Shown here piece by piece: positions 18,381-27,716 of a stretch of 64,000 bases of DNA. Each line of letters opens with the position of its first letter. Position 1 is the first letter of the stretch. A program made the position numbers and the translations under genes. The notes under the pieces were generated by a model. It saw only the letters and a list, made by a program, of their open reading frames with translations. It ran no database searches and was not told the origin of the DNA. Origin of the DNA: Deltaproteobacteria bacterium (lineage in GTDB: Bacteria; Myxococcota_A; Bradymonadia; REDH01); NCBI GenBank assembly GCA_007693585.1, contig REDH01000055.1, positions 1 through 64,000 of the forward strand, in the 5' to 3' direction.

Positions 18381-19319
18381 ATGAGCACGAGCCCCCGCAC
18401 CACCCTCCGCAGCGCGCCCGGCAAGGTGCTGCTGCTGGGCGAGCACGCGGTCGTCCACGGAGAGCCCGCCCTTGCGGCGGCGCTGGAGCTTGCCGTGGAG
18501 ATCCGGCACGAGCCGGGGAACGCCACGCTCCGTCTTCGGGACAGCGGCGGCGGCCTCGACACGCGACCCGGCCACCCCGACCGGGTGGGCCGCGCCCTGG
18601 AGGCCATCCTGCAGGCCCTGCCCCCGGAGGCCGGGTCGGGGGAGCTCACCGTCCGCTCGTCCATCCCGCCCGGGGCCGGTCTCGGGTCGAGCGGCGCCCT
18701 GTGCGCCGCCCTGGTCCGGGTCCTCGAAGCAGCCCACGACCTGCAGCTCGACCCGATGCAGCGACTGACGGCTGCGCTGGCCGGAGAGCGCGTGTTCCAC
18801 GGCAACGCATCCGGACTCGACCCCGCGGCCTCCCTCTTCGGCGGGCTCATCCGGTTCGTGCGGGGCACCCCCCCGTCCATTCGCCCCGTGACGATCGCGC
18901 GGCCCCTGGACCTCGTCGTGGCCCAGGTCGCGCCGGGCGCCGACACCCGCCGGATGGTGGACGACGTCCAGCGACGGATCGACTCCCTCCCGGCCGGCGG
19001 CCGCGCCATCCTGCGCACCATCGGCATCTGCGTGGATGCGGCCGTGGACTGCATCGGCGGCGGTGATCTCGACGGTCTCGGCCAGGCGATGGACATGAAC
19101 CACGGGCTGCTGACGAGCCTCGGGGTCTCCACGGAAGCACTCGACCACGCCGTGCGCCTCGCCCGGGCCCACGGCGCCGCCGGGGCAAAGCTCACCGGCG
19201 CCGGCGGCGGAGGCTGCATCGTCGCGCTCGCACGGCCCGGCCGACTCCCGGATGTTCGCTCCGCCCTCGCACCCGTCTCGTCCCTGGTCCACACGCTGAC
19301 CCTCCACCCCACCCCGTGA
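18381..19319 (+). CDS. mvk: Mevalonate kinase
   Basis: 312-residue GHMP kinase that phosphorylates mevalonate with ATP. Motifs: N-terminal APGKVLLLGEHAVVHGEPA, ATP loop PPGAGLGSSGAL, and C-terminal KLTGAGGGGC. The HAVVHG form is typical of mevalonate kinase rather than other GHMP members. ATG 18381 gives the family N-terminus; the frame is open upstream but the extension has no similarity. The stop overlaps or abuts the start of the decarboxylase gene, marking the first gene of a three-gene operon. Confidence 0.93.
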   Translation: MSTSPRTTLRSAPGKVLLLGEHAVVHGEPALAAALELAVEIRHEPGNATLRLRDSGGGLDTRPGHPDRVGRALEAILQALPPEAGSGELTVRSSIPPGAGLGSSGALCAALVRVLEAAHDLQLDPMQRLTAALAGERVFHGNASGLDPAASLFGGLIRFVRGTPPSIRPVTIARPLDLVVAQVAPGADTRRMVDDVQRRIDSLPAGGRAILRTIGICVDAAVDCIGGGDLDGLGQAMDMNHGLLTSLGVSTEALDHAVRLARAHGAAGAKLTGAGGGGCIVALARPGRLPDVRSALAPVSSLVHTLTLHPTP

Positions 19320-19324
19320 CCCCC

Positions 19325-20314
19325 ATGCGCGCAACCGCCATCGCCCACCCGAACATCGCCCTCGTGAAGTACTGGGGAAAGCGGGATTCGGTCCGAAATC
19401 TTCCGGCGGCCGGAAGCATCAGCCTCACGCTCGGCCCCCTGCACACGCGCACCGAGGTCGCCTTCACCGGCGCGCAGGGGCCGGACCGGGTCGAGCTCGA
19501 CGGGGAGGAAGCCGAGCCAGGCGCGGCCAGGCGCGTCACGGCAGTCCTCGATCTCCTCCGCCACGGCCGACCGGACCTCGGCGCCGCCCACGTCCGGAGC
19601 CGAAACGACTTCCCGACCGCAGCGGGCCTCGCATCCTCCTCGAGCGGCTTCGCCGCACTCGTCGTCGCCGCCGACGCTGCCGCCAGCCTCGGCCTCTCCC
19701 CTTCCGCCCTGAGCATCCTCGCCCGGCGGGGATCGGGCTCCGCCGCCCGATCCATCTTCGGGGGGTTCGTCCGGATGGAGTCCGGGGTGCGCGACGACGG
19801 GGAGGACGCCTTCGCCCGCCCCCTGGCTCCGGCCGACCACTGGCCACTCTCGGTGTGCATCGCCCTGACCACCGAGGGCGCGAAGAAGGTTCCCTCGACC
19901 CGAGGCATGGACCACACGGCGCAGACGAGCCCCTACCACCACGCCTGGATCGCGGACGTGGACCGGATGCTCCCCGAGGCCGAAGCCATCATCGCCGCAC
20001 GGGACTTCGACGGACTGGCCCGTCTCGCCGAGGCCAGCGCGCTCCGCATGCATGCCAGCGCCCTCGCCGCGGACCCCGGCGTACTCTACTGGAACGGGGC
20101 CACGGTGGAGTGCATGCATGCCGTCCGGCACCTTCGCAGCCAGGGGTGCCCGGCCTTCTTCACGATCGACGCCGGGCCGCACGTGAAGGTCTTCTGCGCG
20201 CCCGCCTCCACAGCCGCGGTCGAGGAGGCCCTGCGCTGCGTCCCCGGCGTCCGCGACGTCCTCCATGCCACACCCGCGGGCGACGCACGGGCGCTCGGCA
20301 CGGAAGACCGATGA
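19325..20314 (+). CDS. mvaD: Diphosphomevalonate decarboxylase
   Basis: 329 residues. It makes isopentenyl diphosphate from 5-diphosphomevalonate. The N-terminal ATAIAHPNIALVKYWGKRD is diagnostic, as is the ASSSSGFAALV phosphate loop and RRGSGSAARS. Asp in FFTIDAGPHVKV matches the family's catalytic region. ATG 19325 matches family starts; a GTG at 19316, overlapping the preceding stop as GTGA, is an alternative. The gene lies between the two kinases of the same pathway, with overlap at the 3' end, so coordinated translation is likely. Confidence 0.95.
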   Translation: MRATAIAHPNIALVKYWGKRDSVRNLPAAGSISLTLGPLHTRTEVAFTGAQGPDRVELDGEEAEPGAARRVTAVLDLLRHGRPDLGAAHVRSRNDFPTAAGLASSSSGFAALVVAADAAASLGLSPSALSILARRGSGSAARSIFGGFVRMESGVRDDGEDAFARPLAPADHWPLSVCIALTTEGAKKVPSTRGMDHTAQTSPYHHAWIADVDRMLPEAEAIIAARDFDGLARLAEASALRMHASALAADPGVLYWNGATVECMHAVRHLRSQGCPAFFTIDAGPHVKVFCAPASTAAVEEALRCVPGVRDVLHATPAGDARALGTEDR

Positions 20315-21312
20315 CCGCCCTGCGCGCCCCGGGCAAGGCCTTCCTGTGCGGCGAGTACGCCGTGCTCGACGGAGCGCCGGCGCTCGTCACCGCCCTCGAT
20401 GCCGGGGTGCGCGTGACGAGACTGCCGGGCGACCGCGGACGGATCCACAGCGACCTCGACCCCGAGCACCCCCTCGACCCGGAGGCCATGACGGACGGCA
20501 CCGACCCGCCACACCTCACCCTCCCGAGGGCGGTCCTGCGCACCCTCGACGAGGCACAGGCCCCGCGCGCCCCGCGCACCGATCTCCTCCTCGAGAGCCG
20601 CCTCACCCGCCGCGACACGAAACTCGGCCTCGGCTCCAGCGGAGCAGCCTGCGCCGCCCTGTGCTGCGCCCTGGTCCACCCGGACGTGAGCGACGACACG
20701 GTCGTCGCGCTCAGCCTCGCCGCCCACGACCGGTTCCAGGGCACCCGCGGCTCCGGGGGCGATGTCCTCGCCTCCCTCCACGGAGGCCTCCTCGCCGTCC
20801 GACACCGCGAAGCGACGCCGCTCCCCGTCCGCCCCACCGTCCGCTTTCTGCCGACCCACATCTCCGCCGACACGCGTCACATGATCCGGGAGCTCCGCCG
20901 CTGGCGACGCCGACACCCCGAGCGCTGGGCGCCGCATGCGCATCTTCTCGACGCCCTCGCGCACGACGCGGTGGACCACGCCATCCGCCGCGACGTCGCC
21001 GCACTCGCAGAGACCCTCGACCGGTACGGCCGGGCAGAAGAGTCCCTGACGGAAGACAGCGGCGTGCCCATCACGACCCCAGCCGTGCTCGCCCGAATGG
21101 GCGCCGCCCGGGCCGCGGGCTGGGCTGCCAAGCCATCCGGAGCCGGCGGAGGAGACCTGGTCGTGGCCATGGCTCCACCCGGCATCCCCTCCGAGCGAGC
21201 GGAGCAGGACCTCCACCAGGCACTCGCCAGAGACGGATTCGACGTCCTGCACGTGCGAGTCGCCGAGCACGGAGCCCTGCACGAACGACGGGCATTCCAC
21301 CGCCGATCCTGA
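20311..21312 (+). CDS. Phosphomevalonate kinase (GHMP type)
   Basis: 333-residue GHMP kinase that should convert phosphomevalonate to diphosphomevalonate. Motifs: ALRAPGKAFLCGEYAVLDGAP, then KLGLGSSGAACAAL, the RGSGGDVLASLHGG segment typical of ERG8/MvaK2-type enzymes, and SGAGGGD near the end. The assignment rests also on context: the upstream genes supply the other two steps. Its ATG overlaps the mvaD stop (ATGA at 20311-20314). With HMG-CoA reductase at 15931-17280, only acetoacetyl-CoA thiolase, HMG-CoA synthase and IPP isomerase are missing locally. Confidence 0.92.
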   Translation: MTALRAPGKAFLCGEYAVLDGAPALVTALDAGVRVTRLPGDRGRIHSDLDPEHPLDPEAMTDGTDPPHLTLPRAVLRTLDEAQAPRAPRTDLLLESRLTRRDTKLGLGSSGAACAALCCALVHPDVSDDTVVALSLAAHDRFQGTRGSGGDVLASLHGGLLAVRHREATPLPVRPTVRFLPTHISADTRHMIRELRRWRRRHPERWAPHAHLLDALAHDAVDHAIRRDVAALAETLDRYGRAEESLTEDSGVPITTPAVLARMGAARAAGWAAKPSGAGGGDLVVAMAPPGIPSERAEQDLHQALARDGFDVLHVRVAEHGALHERRAFHRRS

Positions 21313-21323
21313 AGGCCCGGCGT

Positions 21324-22238
21324 CTACGGCCCCCAGCCCTCCAGGCTGAACCGGTCCGGTTCCGGCTCCGGACAGCCGTCCGACGCACCGCACGCCATCG
21401 TTCGCCGGGCCGGGGTGTCCTCGGGCTCGCCACGCGCCACGAGAAGCCGGCACGCATCGGCTTCCGCGGCGTCATCACACCGCTGCCGCCACGCGTCCAC
21501 CGGCTGCATCTCCCGCGGCAGGACCGCACAGGCCGGCCAACGGGGCGCTTCGGTACACAGCCGGACCAGCAGGCCCTGCTCCTCGGCGTCCGCCTCGTCC
21601 TGCACCACGAGCCAGGCACAGGCCTCGAGCGTACCCTGCCCACAGGATGCGCGCCAGGTCCGGACCCCCTCCTCCACATCGCCCTGAAGCACGTCGAGAA
21701 TCCCCTGCCCGACGCAGGAGGCCAGCTCCCCCGTCGCGCACGCCTCGAACAACCCGGCCCGCGCGCTGTGACGAAGCGAAGCGGCCATCTCCGCACTCTC
21801 CGGCACGAGCACGCCATCCGCATACATCCGCGCCATCTCCAGGCATGCCCATGGGTCGTTCGCGAAGCAGCCCCGCTGATAGAGCTGGATCGCGCGCGCC
21901 GGCGAAGGCTCTGCCTCGAGGACGAGCCGAAGACCGTCCGACACCCGCCCATGGCGAGCCAGATCCCCGAGCAGGCGGCACGCACGCGCATCGCCGGCCT
22001 CGCAGTCCCCGGCCAGTTCGGCCTCGACCTCACCGGCTTCGCGGTAGTGCAGCACCAGGTCCGACGGGACCTCCGCGGTCGGGGCAACCCCGGACGCGGG
22101 ATCTGCCGATGACTCCACCGGATCAGGCGGGGCCGGCCCCTCTGCCACGTCCGTCGACCGAGGACCACACGGTCCGCAGGCCGTCATGGCCATCGCCATC
22201 GCCCCCCATACCCACAGCCGCATCGCGCGCACGCCCAT
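21324..22238 (-). CDS. Cys-rich Sel1-like repeat lipoprotein
   Basis: 304 residues with a signal peptide ending MTACGPC, a lipobox. The mature part has helical repeats resembling Sel1 repeats, such as CEAGDARACRLLGDLAR and CFANDPWACLEMARMYADG, with Cys pairs that suggest disulfides in the periplasm. Sel1-like repeats usually mediate protein contacts; the partner is unknown. ATG 22238 has GGGAGGAG upstream and was preferred to a longer frame. The start lies inside the 3' end of the helicase gene on the same strand, an overlap of 116 bp. Confidence 0.75.
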   Translation of the reverse strand: MGVRAMRLWVWGAMAMAMTACGPCGPRSTDVAEGPAPPDPVESSADPASGVAPTAEVPSDLVLHYREAGEVEAELAGDCEAGDARACRLLGDLARHGRVSDGLRLVLEAEPSPARAIQLYQRGCFANDPWACLEMARMYADGVLVPESAEMAASLRHSARAGLFEACATGELASCVGQGILDVLQGDVEEGVRTWRASCGQGTLEACAWLVVQDEADAEEQGLLVRLCTEAPRWPACAVLPREMQPVDAWRQRCDDAAEADACRLLVARGEPEDTPARRTMACGASDGCPEPEPDRFSLEGWGP

Positions 22239-24282
22239 CGCTCCTCCCGTATCCGAGATTCCCCCCGCACGGCTCGACACTGTCGCCGAACCCTGACCCG
22301 TTGGCAATCCCTCTCGGCCCGCCCCGCGCGTCCAACAGGGACAGCACCCGGAGCGCTGTGCGGACGCGCGGCCCGGACCCGGCGAATTCCCGGACCGGAA
22401 TCACGTCAAGCACCCTCTCGCGCCGGAGCGCGGCCCCGGCGGTCAGTGGACGACGCACATCCTCGAGCACCGCCATCCACAACCGCGCCTCATCCTGCGA
22501 ACCCGCCACCAGGGCCCGCCGCATTCCATCGGCCGCCCAGCGGACGGCGCGAGCCCCGGCGCAAGGCCGCAGGGCCTGCGCGTGCTCCACCGACGACGGC
22601 GAGAGCGGGCGCTCCGTCGCCTCCTCCGCCGCTCGGGACAGCGTTGCAGCGCTCGCCTCCTTGCGCGCGAGCCGCTCGATCGACCGGAGCCGACGCCCCA
22701 GCTCCCCGGACGGCACCCGCCAGACTTCCTCGATATGCGTCGGCCCCACGCCCCGCTGCACCCGGCCGACCCGCTGCTCCATCCGGGCCGGGGTCGCCGG
22801 CAGGTCCCAGTGCAGGACGGCGTCGACGCCAGGCAGGTCGATGCCCTCGCTCCACGCGGCCGTCAGCACGAAGACGTCCACCGGCACGCTGTCCGCGGAT
22901 GCCGATGGCCCATCGGCCGGCCGGGCCGGGTCCACGGCGGCCCCGCTCGATCCGTCCAGCAGGAGCGGGTGTTGCCGGCAGCCCGAGTCCGCCACGGGCA
23001 CCGCCGCAGGGCGCTCCAACGCCACTGCGCCGGGCACGGCACATGCCCACCGCCTCAACGCATCGCGCACCGTCCGGGCCCGGACGGGCGAGCGCATCCC
23101 CGGCAGCGCGCCGCTTCCCGCCGAGAGATACGCCACACGCAGCCGGCCCGGCGGAGAGCGCCAGAGCCCCCGGGCCGTGTCGACGAACTCGGTGAAGACA
23201 ACCACGGGGCGCCCCGAGCGTACGGTGGAGGTGAGCCAGCGGACCGCCGCCTCGTCCGGGAGGGTTCCCCGCGCAGCCCAGGTCGCGCGGACGCGACGCA
23301 GCTCCCTCATGGCCACGGTGCACGCCGCGGCGATGCGCGCCAGCCCGCCCTCCCCATGCACCGCTCCGCGATCCACAGCATGCCCCGGAAGAAGTCCCGG
23401 AAGCCACTCCTGCACCGGGGCGCCGGCGCTGTGCTCGGCGGCGAACAGTCTTCGCCAGTCCGTCGGGGAGAGGTGTCTGCCCTCCTGCGCAGCGGTGCGC
23501 CGGCGCGCCACGAAGCGCTCCAGGCGACCGAGGGTGGCGATCACGGCCCACGGCGAGGATGCGGCGCGGGTGAGCACGACACGCTCCACCAGACGCTCCG
23601 GGCCGTCGAGCGCCCTGGCGAGCAGCGGCACGAGTGTCGCGAGCGCGCCGGAGGCCGCCTCGTCCGCTCCCGCCGGAAGCCGGTGTCGACGGATCTCGAC
23701 CAGCGGGCCGCCGAAGGCCCGGGCTTCCCCGGGCCAGCGGCGCCGAAGCCCCGCCACCGAGCGACGCACGCTCTGACGCCGCAGCCGGTCGAGGGGTGTT
23801 TCGGCGTCACCACCCGGGTCACACAGCCCGAGCAGCGCGGTCGCGTCCTCGACCCGGTTGTGGACGGGGGTTGCCGTGACGAGGAGCACCCGGGCAGCGT
23901 GCGCAATCAGCCGCGAAAGCGTGCGCCATCCGCGGGTGGCGGGATTGCGGAAGTGGTGTGCCTCGTCGACGATCAGCGTGCAGCCCGATGGGATCAGCGG
24001 ACAGCGGCGTCGCAGGATCCCGTGGCTGATCACCCGCGTGGCGGACCACCCCCAGGCCTCCAGTTCGCCCAGCCACTGCTCGCGCAGCGCCGCAGGCGCG
24101 ACGACGACGACGTCCGGAGCCTCGGTGTCGTGACCGACGTAGCCATGCGCAGCATACAGGGCGGTCCGGGTCTTTCCGAACCCGGGTGGATCCGCGAGCA
24201 GCGCCCAGCCGCGTTCGTCGAGGCGGTGCCGAAGCGCTTCGGCACCCGTGCGCTGCCAGGGAGCGAGGGAGACCGCGCTCAT
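22123..24282 (-). CDS. SNF2/DEAH-type helicase paired with a DNA methyltransferase
   Basis: 719-residue superfamily 2 helicase. Walker A is PPGFGKT (32-38), motif II DEAH (106-109), motif III VTATP (135-139), motif V region SEGIDLPGVDAV (478-489) and motif VI QRVGRVQR (503-510). The spacing and the N-terminal APWQRTGAEAL (a Q-motif analogue) point to an SNF2-like translocase rather than a strand-separating helicase. ATG 24282 overlaps the methyltransferase stop by 4 bp (ATGA), so the proteins are co-translated. The last 40 or so residues are Gly-rich, overlap the next gene and look like non-conserved read-through. No nuclease motif seen. Confidence 0.85.
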   Translation of the reverse strand: MSAVSLAPWQRTGAEALRHRLDERGWALLADPPGFGKTRTALYAAHGYVGHDTEAPDVVVVAPAALREQWLGELEAWGWSATRVISHGILRRRCPLIPSGCTLIVDEAHHFRNPATRGWRTLSRLIAHAARVLLVTATPVHNRVEDATALLGLCDPGGDAETPLDRLRRQSVRRSVAGLRRRWPGEARAFGGPLVEIRRHRLPAGADEAASGALATLVPLLARALDGPERLVERVVLTRAASSPWAVIATLGRLERFVARRRTAAQEGRHLSPTDWRRLFAAEHSAGAPVQEWLPGLLPGHAVDRGAVHGEGGLARIAAACTVAMRELRRVRATWAARGTLPDEAAVRWLTSTVRSGRPVVVFTEFVDTARGLWRSPPGRLRVAYLSAGSGALPGMRSPVRARTVRDALRRWACAVPGAVALERPAAVPVADSGCRQHPLLLDGSSGAAVDPARPADGPSASADSVPVDVFVLTAAWSEGIDLPGVDAVLHWDLPATPARMEQRVGRVQRGVGPTHIEEVWRVPSGELGRRLRSIERLARKEASAATLSRAAEEATERPLSPSSVEHAQALRPCAGARAVRWAADGMRRALVAGSQDEARLWMAVLEDVRRPLTAGAALRRERVLDVIPVREFAGSGPRVRTALRVLSLLDARGGPRGIANGSGFGDSVEPCGGNLGYGRSDGRARDAAVGMGGDGDGHDGLRTVWSSVDGRGRGAGPA

Positions 24283-27200
24283 GGCCAGCCGATGCGCTCG
24301 CCGGCCCGGCGCTCCCCGAGGTGAACAAGGAGCCTGTGCGGCGCAGCGGCAAGGGCGAGTGCATCGAGAACGATCGCGTCGATGGCCGCACCCGGGGCGC
24401 CGTCGTCGACGGCCTGGTCGAGGGAGATGACCCACGACGGTGTCCGGACGTCGTCGCCGAGAAGCACCGGTGGAAAGGGAACCGACCCGACCGCGTGGGC
24501 CTGAAAGCGGAAGTGGCCTCCCAGCGCGGGCTCGGCGCGGGCCTGCAGCAGGAGCTGAATCGGCGCACTCGCGAGCCAGGCCGCCCAGCGTCGCGCCCGC
24601 CGCGGGTCGGGAGCGCCCACCCCGTACAGGGTGTTGAGCACGAGCGGCCCCCCGGCGCGGACGGGCTCGAGGACGTGGGGACACAGGGTCGGCCCGATGT
24701 CGGCCCAGACCACCCGGTGACCCAGCAACTCCGGACTCACCCGGAAGACGGACCAGATGGGCGTATCCGGTCGGCTGTCGGCGCGGCGGCGCAGCCGGGC
24801 GGCGTGGGGCTCGAGCCAGGCCATCGCCTCGGCCGACGGCAACGCGAGTGGATCTCCGGTCACGGGATCATGGGCGAAGAGGAGCCGCGACGCGGGGACG
24901 CCGTCGCGGTCCCGTCCGCGCAACACGGGACGACACTCCGAGAGGGGAGGAGCAGGGTCGAGGAAGAGCGCGTTCGCGCCGGTCTTGATCCCCATGCGGA
25001 CGGGCAGGGAGCGGGAGAGGGGAGGCGCAGCGGCCTGAAGTGCTCGGAGGGCCTGCATCTCCTGTCGCCCGAGGAGGGGCCAGGGATCGGACGGGGCACC
25101 GTCGAGTCCCAGGTCCTCGGGATGCACCAGACGGGCGGGAGCGCGGAGCCCGTGGAGGCGGACGGTCCGCTTCACCGCAGGCTCGTTCACGCGAGCGCGC
25201 GGCCGGCGACGGTCGGCCATGAGGATGGCCGGGTACACGGAGGCGTGGAAGAGACCCTGGCCGGTGCGGGAGAGATCCTCGATCTGGACGAGATCGGTGC
25301 GCCGGACGAGCCCCTCTCGGAGGGCCGCTCCATAGGGGGCGCGCAGCAGCTTGGCGGGGATCACGTACGCGAGGGTTCCCCCGGGACGCAACCACTGAAG
25401 CGCCCGCTGCACGAACGCGACGCTCAGGTCGGCCTGAACGCCGAAAGCGGAGCGGTTGCCCGGACGCCCGGCGGGCCGGCCGGATTCATCGCGGCCGCGC
25501 ATCCAGGGATAGAGGTCGAGCACGAGTGCGCGCTCGTGGGGTTCGATGGCCGACAGCCGCACCCACGGGGGGTTCCCCAGAACGAGGTCGAAGCCGCCGG
25601 AGGCGAGAACATCGGCGAAGTCCACCGCCGCGTCGAAGGGCAGGTCCCGCTCGTCACTCCAGCAGTGCCTTCTGTGCTCGGCCTCCTCGATCGCGGTCTC
25701 GATCGCTGCGATCCGATGCCTGACGCCGGCGCTCGGTCCCGGGTGCTCCCCGAACAGACCCGGACACTCGGCAGAGCGGCGAAGCTGGTCGAGCCGCGCC
25801 CGATCGCGCCGCAGCAGTGCGCTCCAGCGGTGGTCATGGAGCGCCCGTGCGAGGGCCCGGCGCTCGGCGACGATTCGGGTGCGCGCCTCGCCTCTGGCCA
25901 GCCCCCATCGACGCTGCACATCCTTCCACTGGGCGACGAGTGCGTCCGGCAGCGGGACGTGCTCGGCGGCGGCGGCGGCGGCGGGGGACCACAGGGCGTT
26001 TCCCTGCCGGATGCGGTGGTCCAGGTTGGGGAGTCCCGGCAGCCGCTCTCCCGGCCCGGTACGGCTGACGAGCAGGAGCCAGAGCCGCAGGGTACACAGG
26101 GTGCTCGCCGTGGCGGAGCGGTCCACCCCGTGGACCACGTCCCGCAGCACCATCGAGATCGCGTGGGCCTCGCTCCGGGGGGTCGGCTCCCCGTCGTCGA
26201 GCGCGTCTCCTGCCGCCTGTGCAGCCAGCCAGAGCAACCGTCCGCACCAGGCAGCGGCGCTGACCAGGAAGGCGCCGGAGCCGCATGCGGGGTCGACGAT
26301 GCGCAGGGCAAGAATCCGGCGCGCGAGCCAGGCTGCGTTCTCTCGGCCGATGACCTCACGCAGCGCGTCGGGGGTTGCGGCCAGCCAGGCCCGCAGGCCC
26401 TCCACGGACGGCTCGGCCCCCGGGAGGCGCAGATGGCGCGCGAGCGCCTCGACGACGAGCTGGTCGACGAGTCCGGGAGGGGTATAGAAGGCGCCGTCGC
26501 GGCTGCGGTCCGGCCGCTCCATCCACGCCTCGAAGACCTGGCCGAGCATCTCCGGGTCGATGCACCGTCCGTCCCCCGCTTCTCGGGCGGTGAAGCGGTA
26601 GCGTCCGAGGAGGTCGAGGAACAGGCGGCGGAGCGGCTCGTCTGGGACATCGACGGGCACGTCGACGAGGGTGCCCGGATCGAAGAGCGCGCCACCGAGG
26701 ACGGGGAGCGTCGCGAGCCTGGCGGGCCGATCGTCTCCGAGGCCAGCGAGGGCGCGACACAGGGGCACCCATCGGCGTCGCCACAGTTGGTCGACCCCGC
26801 TTTCGAGCAGCCAGCTTCGCAGAAGCTCCGGGTGTTCACCCAGCGCGCCCCGCTCCTGCAGGAAGAGCAGCAGCAGCAGTCGGCTCACCAGCTCGAGCGC
26901 ATGACGATGACGCAGGCCGTCGTCGCTCCTTCCCGGTTCGTCCTCCCCTTGTCGACGGCAGTGGCCATGCGCTTCGCCCTGTCCGCCTTCCGACCAGGTC
27001 ATGCTCTTCTCGATCTCCCGCAGGTGCCCGCCAACCTCGCGCAGGAACCTCCGGGTCAGGTCACTGCGACCCAGGACCGTCCAGGCGTTCATCGCAGCCG
27101 CACGGATGCGGCCGGCCGGTGTTTCACGTGAAACATCCGTCCACGTCGGTGGAGAGGCGAGGAGCGTGGACTGATCCGGCTGGAGATCCCGCGGCGTTCC

Positions 27201-27563
27201 GCGCCACACCCGCCCACTTCCATCCCCCTGGATCGCCGTCCCCACCACCACCTCCGATGCATGGCGACACCACCCGACGAGGTACGCCATCGCCCCCGGC
27301 GCCTCCGCAGCCATGCGCTGAAGAAGATGCTCGAGCGCGTGCGCCGACGGCGCGCGATCCCACTCCGTGTACATCGCGTTCACCGGCCCCCGGGGTTCGA
27401 GCACGAAGACACGCGCGCCCAGAAGACTGCGCGCCGTGTGCGCCACCAGGGTCGGGGCCGAAGACACCTCCACCCACAACGCATCCTCCCCGAGCCACCC
27501 CTGCAACCAGCCCCGCGCATCGAACCCCCCTGTCTCGCCGCGCGTCTGCGTCCGCTGCCCCAT
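24279..27563 (-). CDS. Large Eco57I-type N6-adenine DNA methyltransferase
   Basis: 1094 residues. The helical N-terminal region includes RLLLLLFLQERG. A GAFYTPPGLVDQLV segment follows, then SAM motif I DPACGSGAF (424-432) and catalytic motif IV NPPW (664-667), both standard for adenine-N6 methylation. The C-terminal third is probably a target-recognition region (GIKTGANALFLDPAPP, then a Pro- and Arg-rich stretch). Such size and order occur in type IIG/IIL enzymes, PglX of BREX and DrmMI of class 1 DISARM. I see no PD-(D/E)xK nuclease motif. ATG 27563 has GGAGG with good spacing. The helicase follows with a 4-bp overlap. Confidence 0.85.
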   Translation of the reverse strand: MGQRTQTRGETGGFDARGWLQGWLGEDALWVEVSSAPTLVAHTARSLLGARVFVLEPRGPVNAMYTEWDRAPSAHALEHLLQRMAAEAPGAMAYLVGWCRHASEVVVGTAIQGDGSGRVWRGTPRDLQPDQSTLLASPPTWTDVSRETPAGRIRAAAMNAWTVLGRSDLTRRFLREVGGHLREIEKSMTWSEGGQGEAHGHCRRQGEDEPGRSDDGLRHRHALELVSRLLLLLFLQERGALGEHPELLRSWLLESGVDQLWRRRWVPLCRALAGLGDDRPARLATLPVLGGALFDPGTLVDVPVDVPDEPLRRLFLDLLGRYRFTAREAGDGRCIDPEMLGQVFEAWMERPDRSRDGAFYTPPGLVDQLVVEALARHLRLPGAEPSVEGLRAWLAATPDALREVIGRENAAWLARRILALRIVDPACGSGAFLVSAAAWCGRLLWLAAQAAGDALDDGEPTPRSEAHAISMVLRDVVHGVDRSATASTLCTLRLWLLLVSRTGPGERLPGLPNLDHRIRQGNALWSPAAAAAAEHVPLPDALVAQWKDVQRRWGLARGEARTRIVAERRALARALHDHRWSALLRRDRARLDQLRRSAECPGLFGEHPGPSAGVRHRIAAIETAIEEAEHRRHCWSDERDLPFDAAVDFADVLASGGFDLVLGNPPWVRLSAIEPHERALVLDLYPWMRGRDESGRPAGRPGNRSAFGVQADLSVAFVQRALQWLRPGGTLAYVIPAKLLRAPYGAALREGLVRRTDLVQIEDLSRTGQGLFHASVYPAILMADRRRPRARVNEPAVKRTVRLHGLRAPARLVHPEDLGLDGAPSDPWPLLGRQEMQALRALQAAAPPLSRSLPVRMGIKTGANALFLDPAPPLSECRPVLRGRDRDGVPASRLLFAHDPVTGDPLALPSAEAMAWLEPHAARLRRRADSRPDTPIWSVFRVSPELLGHRVVWADIGPTLCPHVLEPVRAGGPLVLNTLYGVGAPDPRRARRWAAWLASAPIQLLLQARAEPALGGHFRFQAHAVGSVPFPPVLLGDDVRTPSWVISLDQAVDDGAPGAAIDAIVLDALALAAAPHRLLVHLGERRAGERIGWP

Positions 27564-27716
27564 GTCGACCACCTCCCTCTCCACCGGGAAATCCGGCGAG
27601 GCCACCGGACGTCGGTGCCACCGCCACGCACCGAATCGTCCCGATGCGCGCCCCATTGCACCCGGCCCGACGACCCCGTCGTCGCCCTCGCACACGGGCG
27701 AGCCGCCCCCCCGCGC

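Noticed and set aside
24186-27131. Plus-strand open frame of 981 codons opposite the methyltransferase
   Set aside because: Antisense to a gene with strong SAM motifs; composition is GC-driven shadow and shows no domain.
22123-27563. Complete DISARM or BREX system
   Set aside because: Only methylase and helicase are present; no DrmA, DrmB, DrmC, BrxC, PglZ or other subunits flank them.
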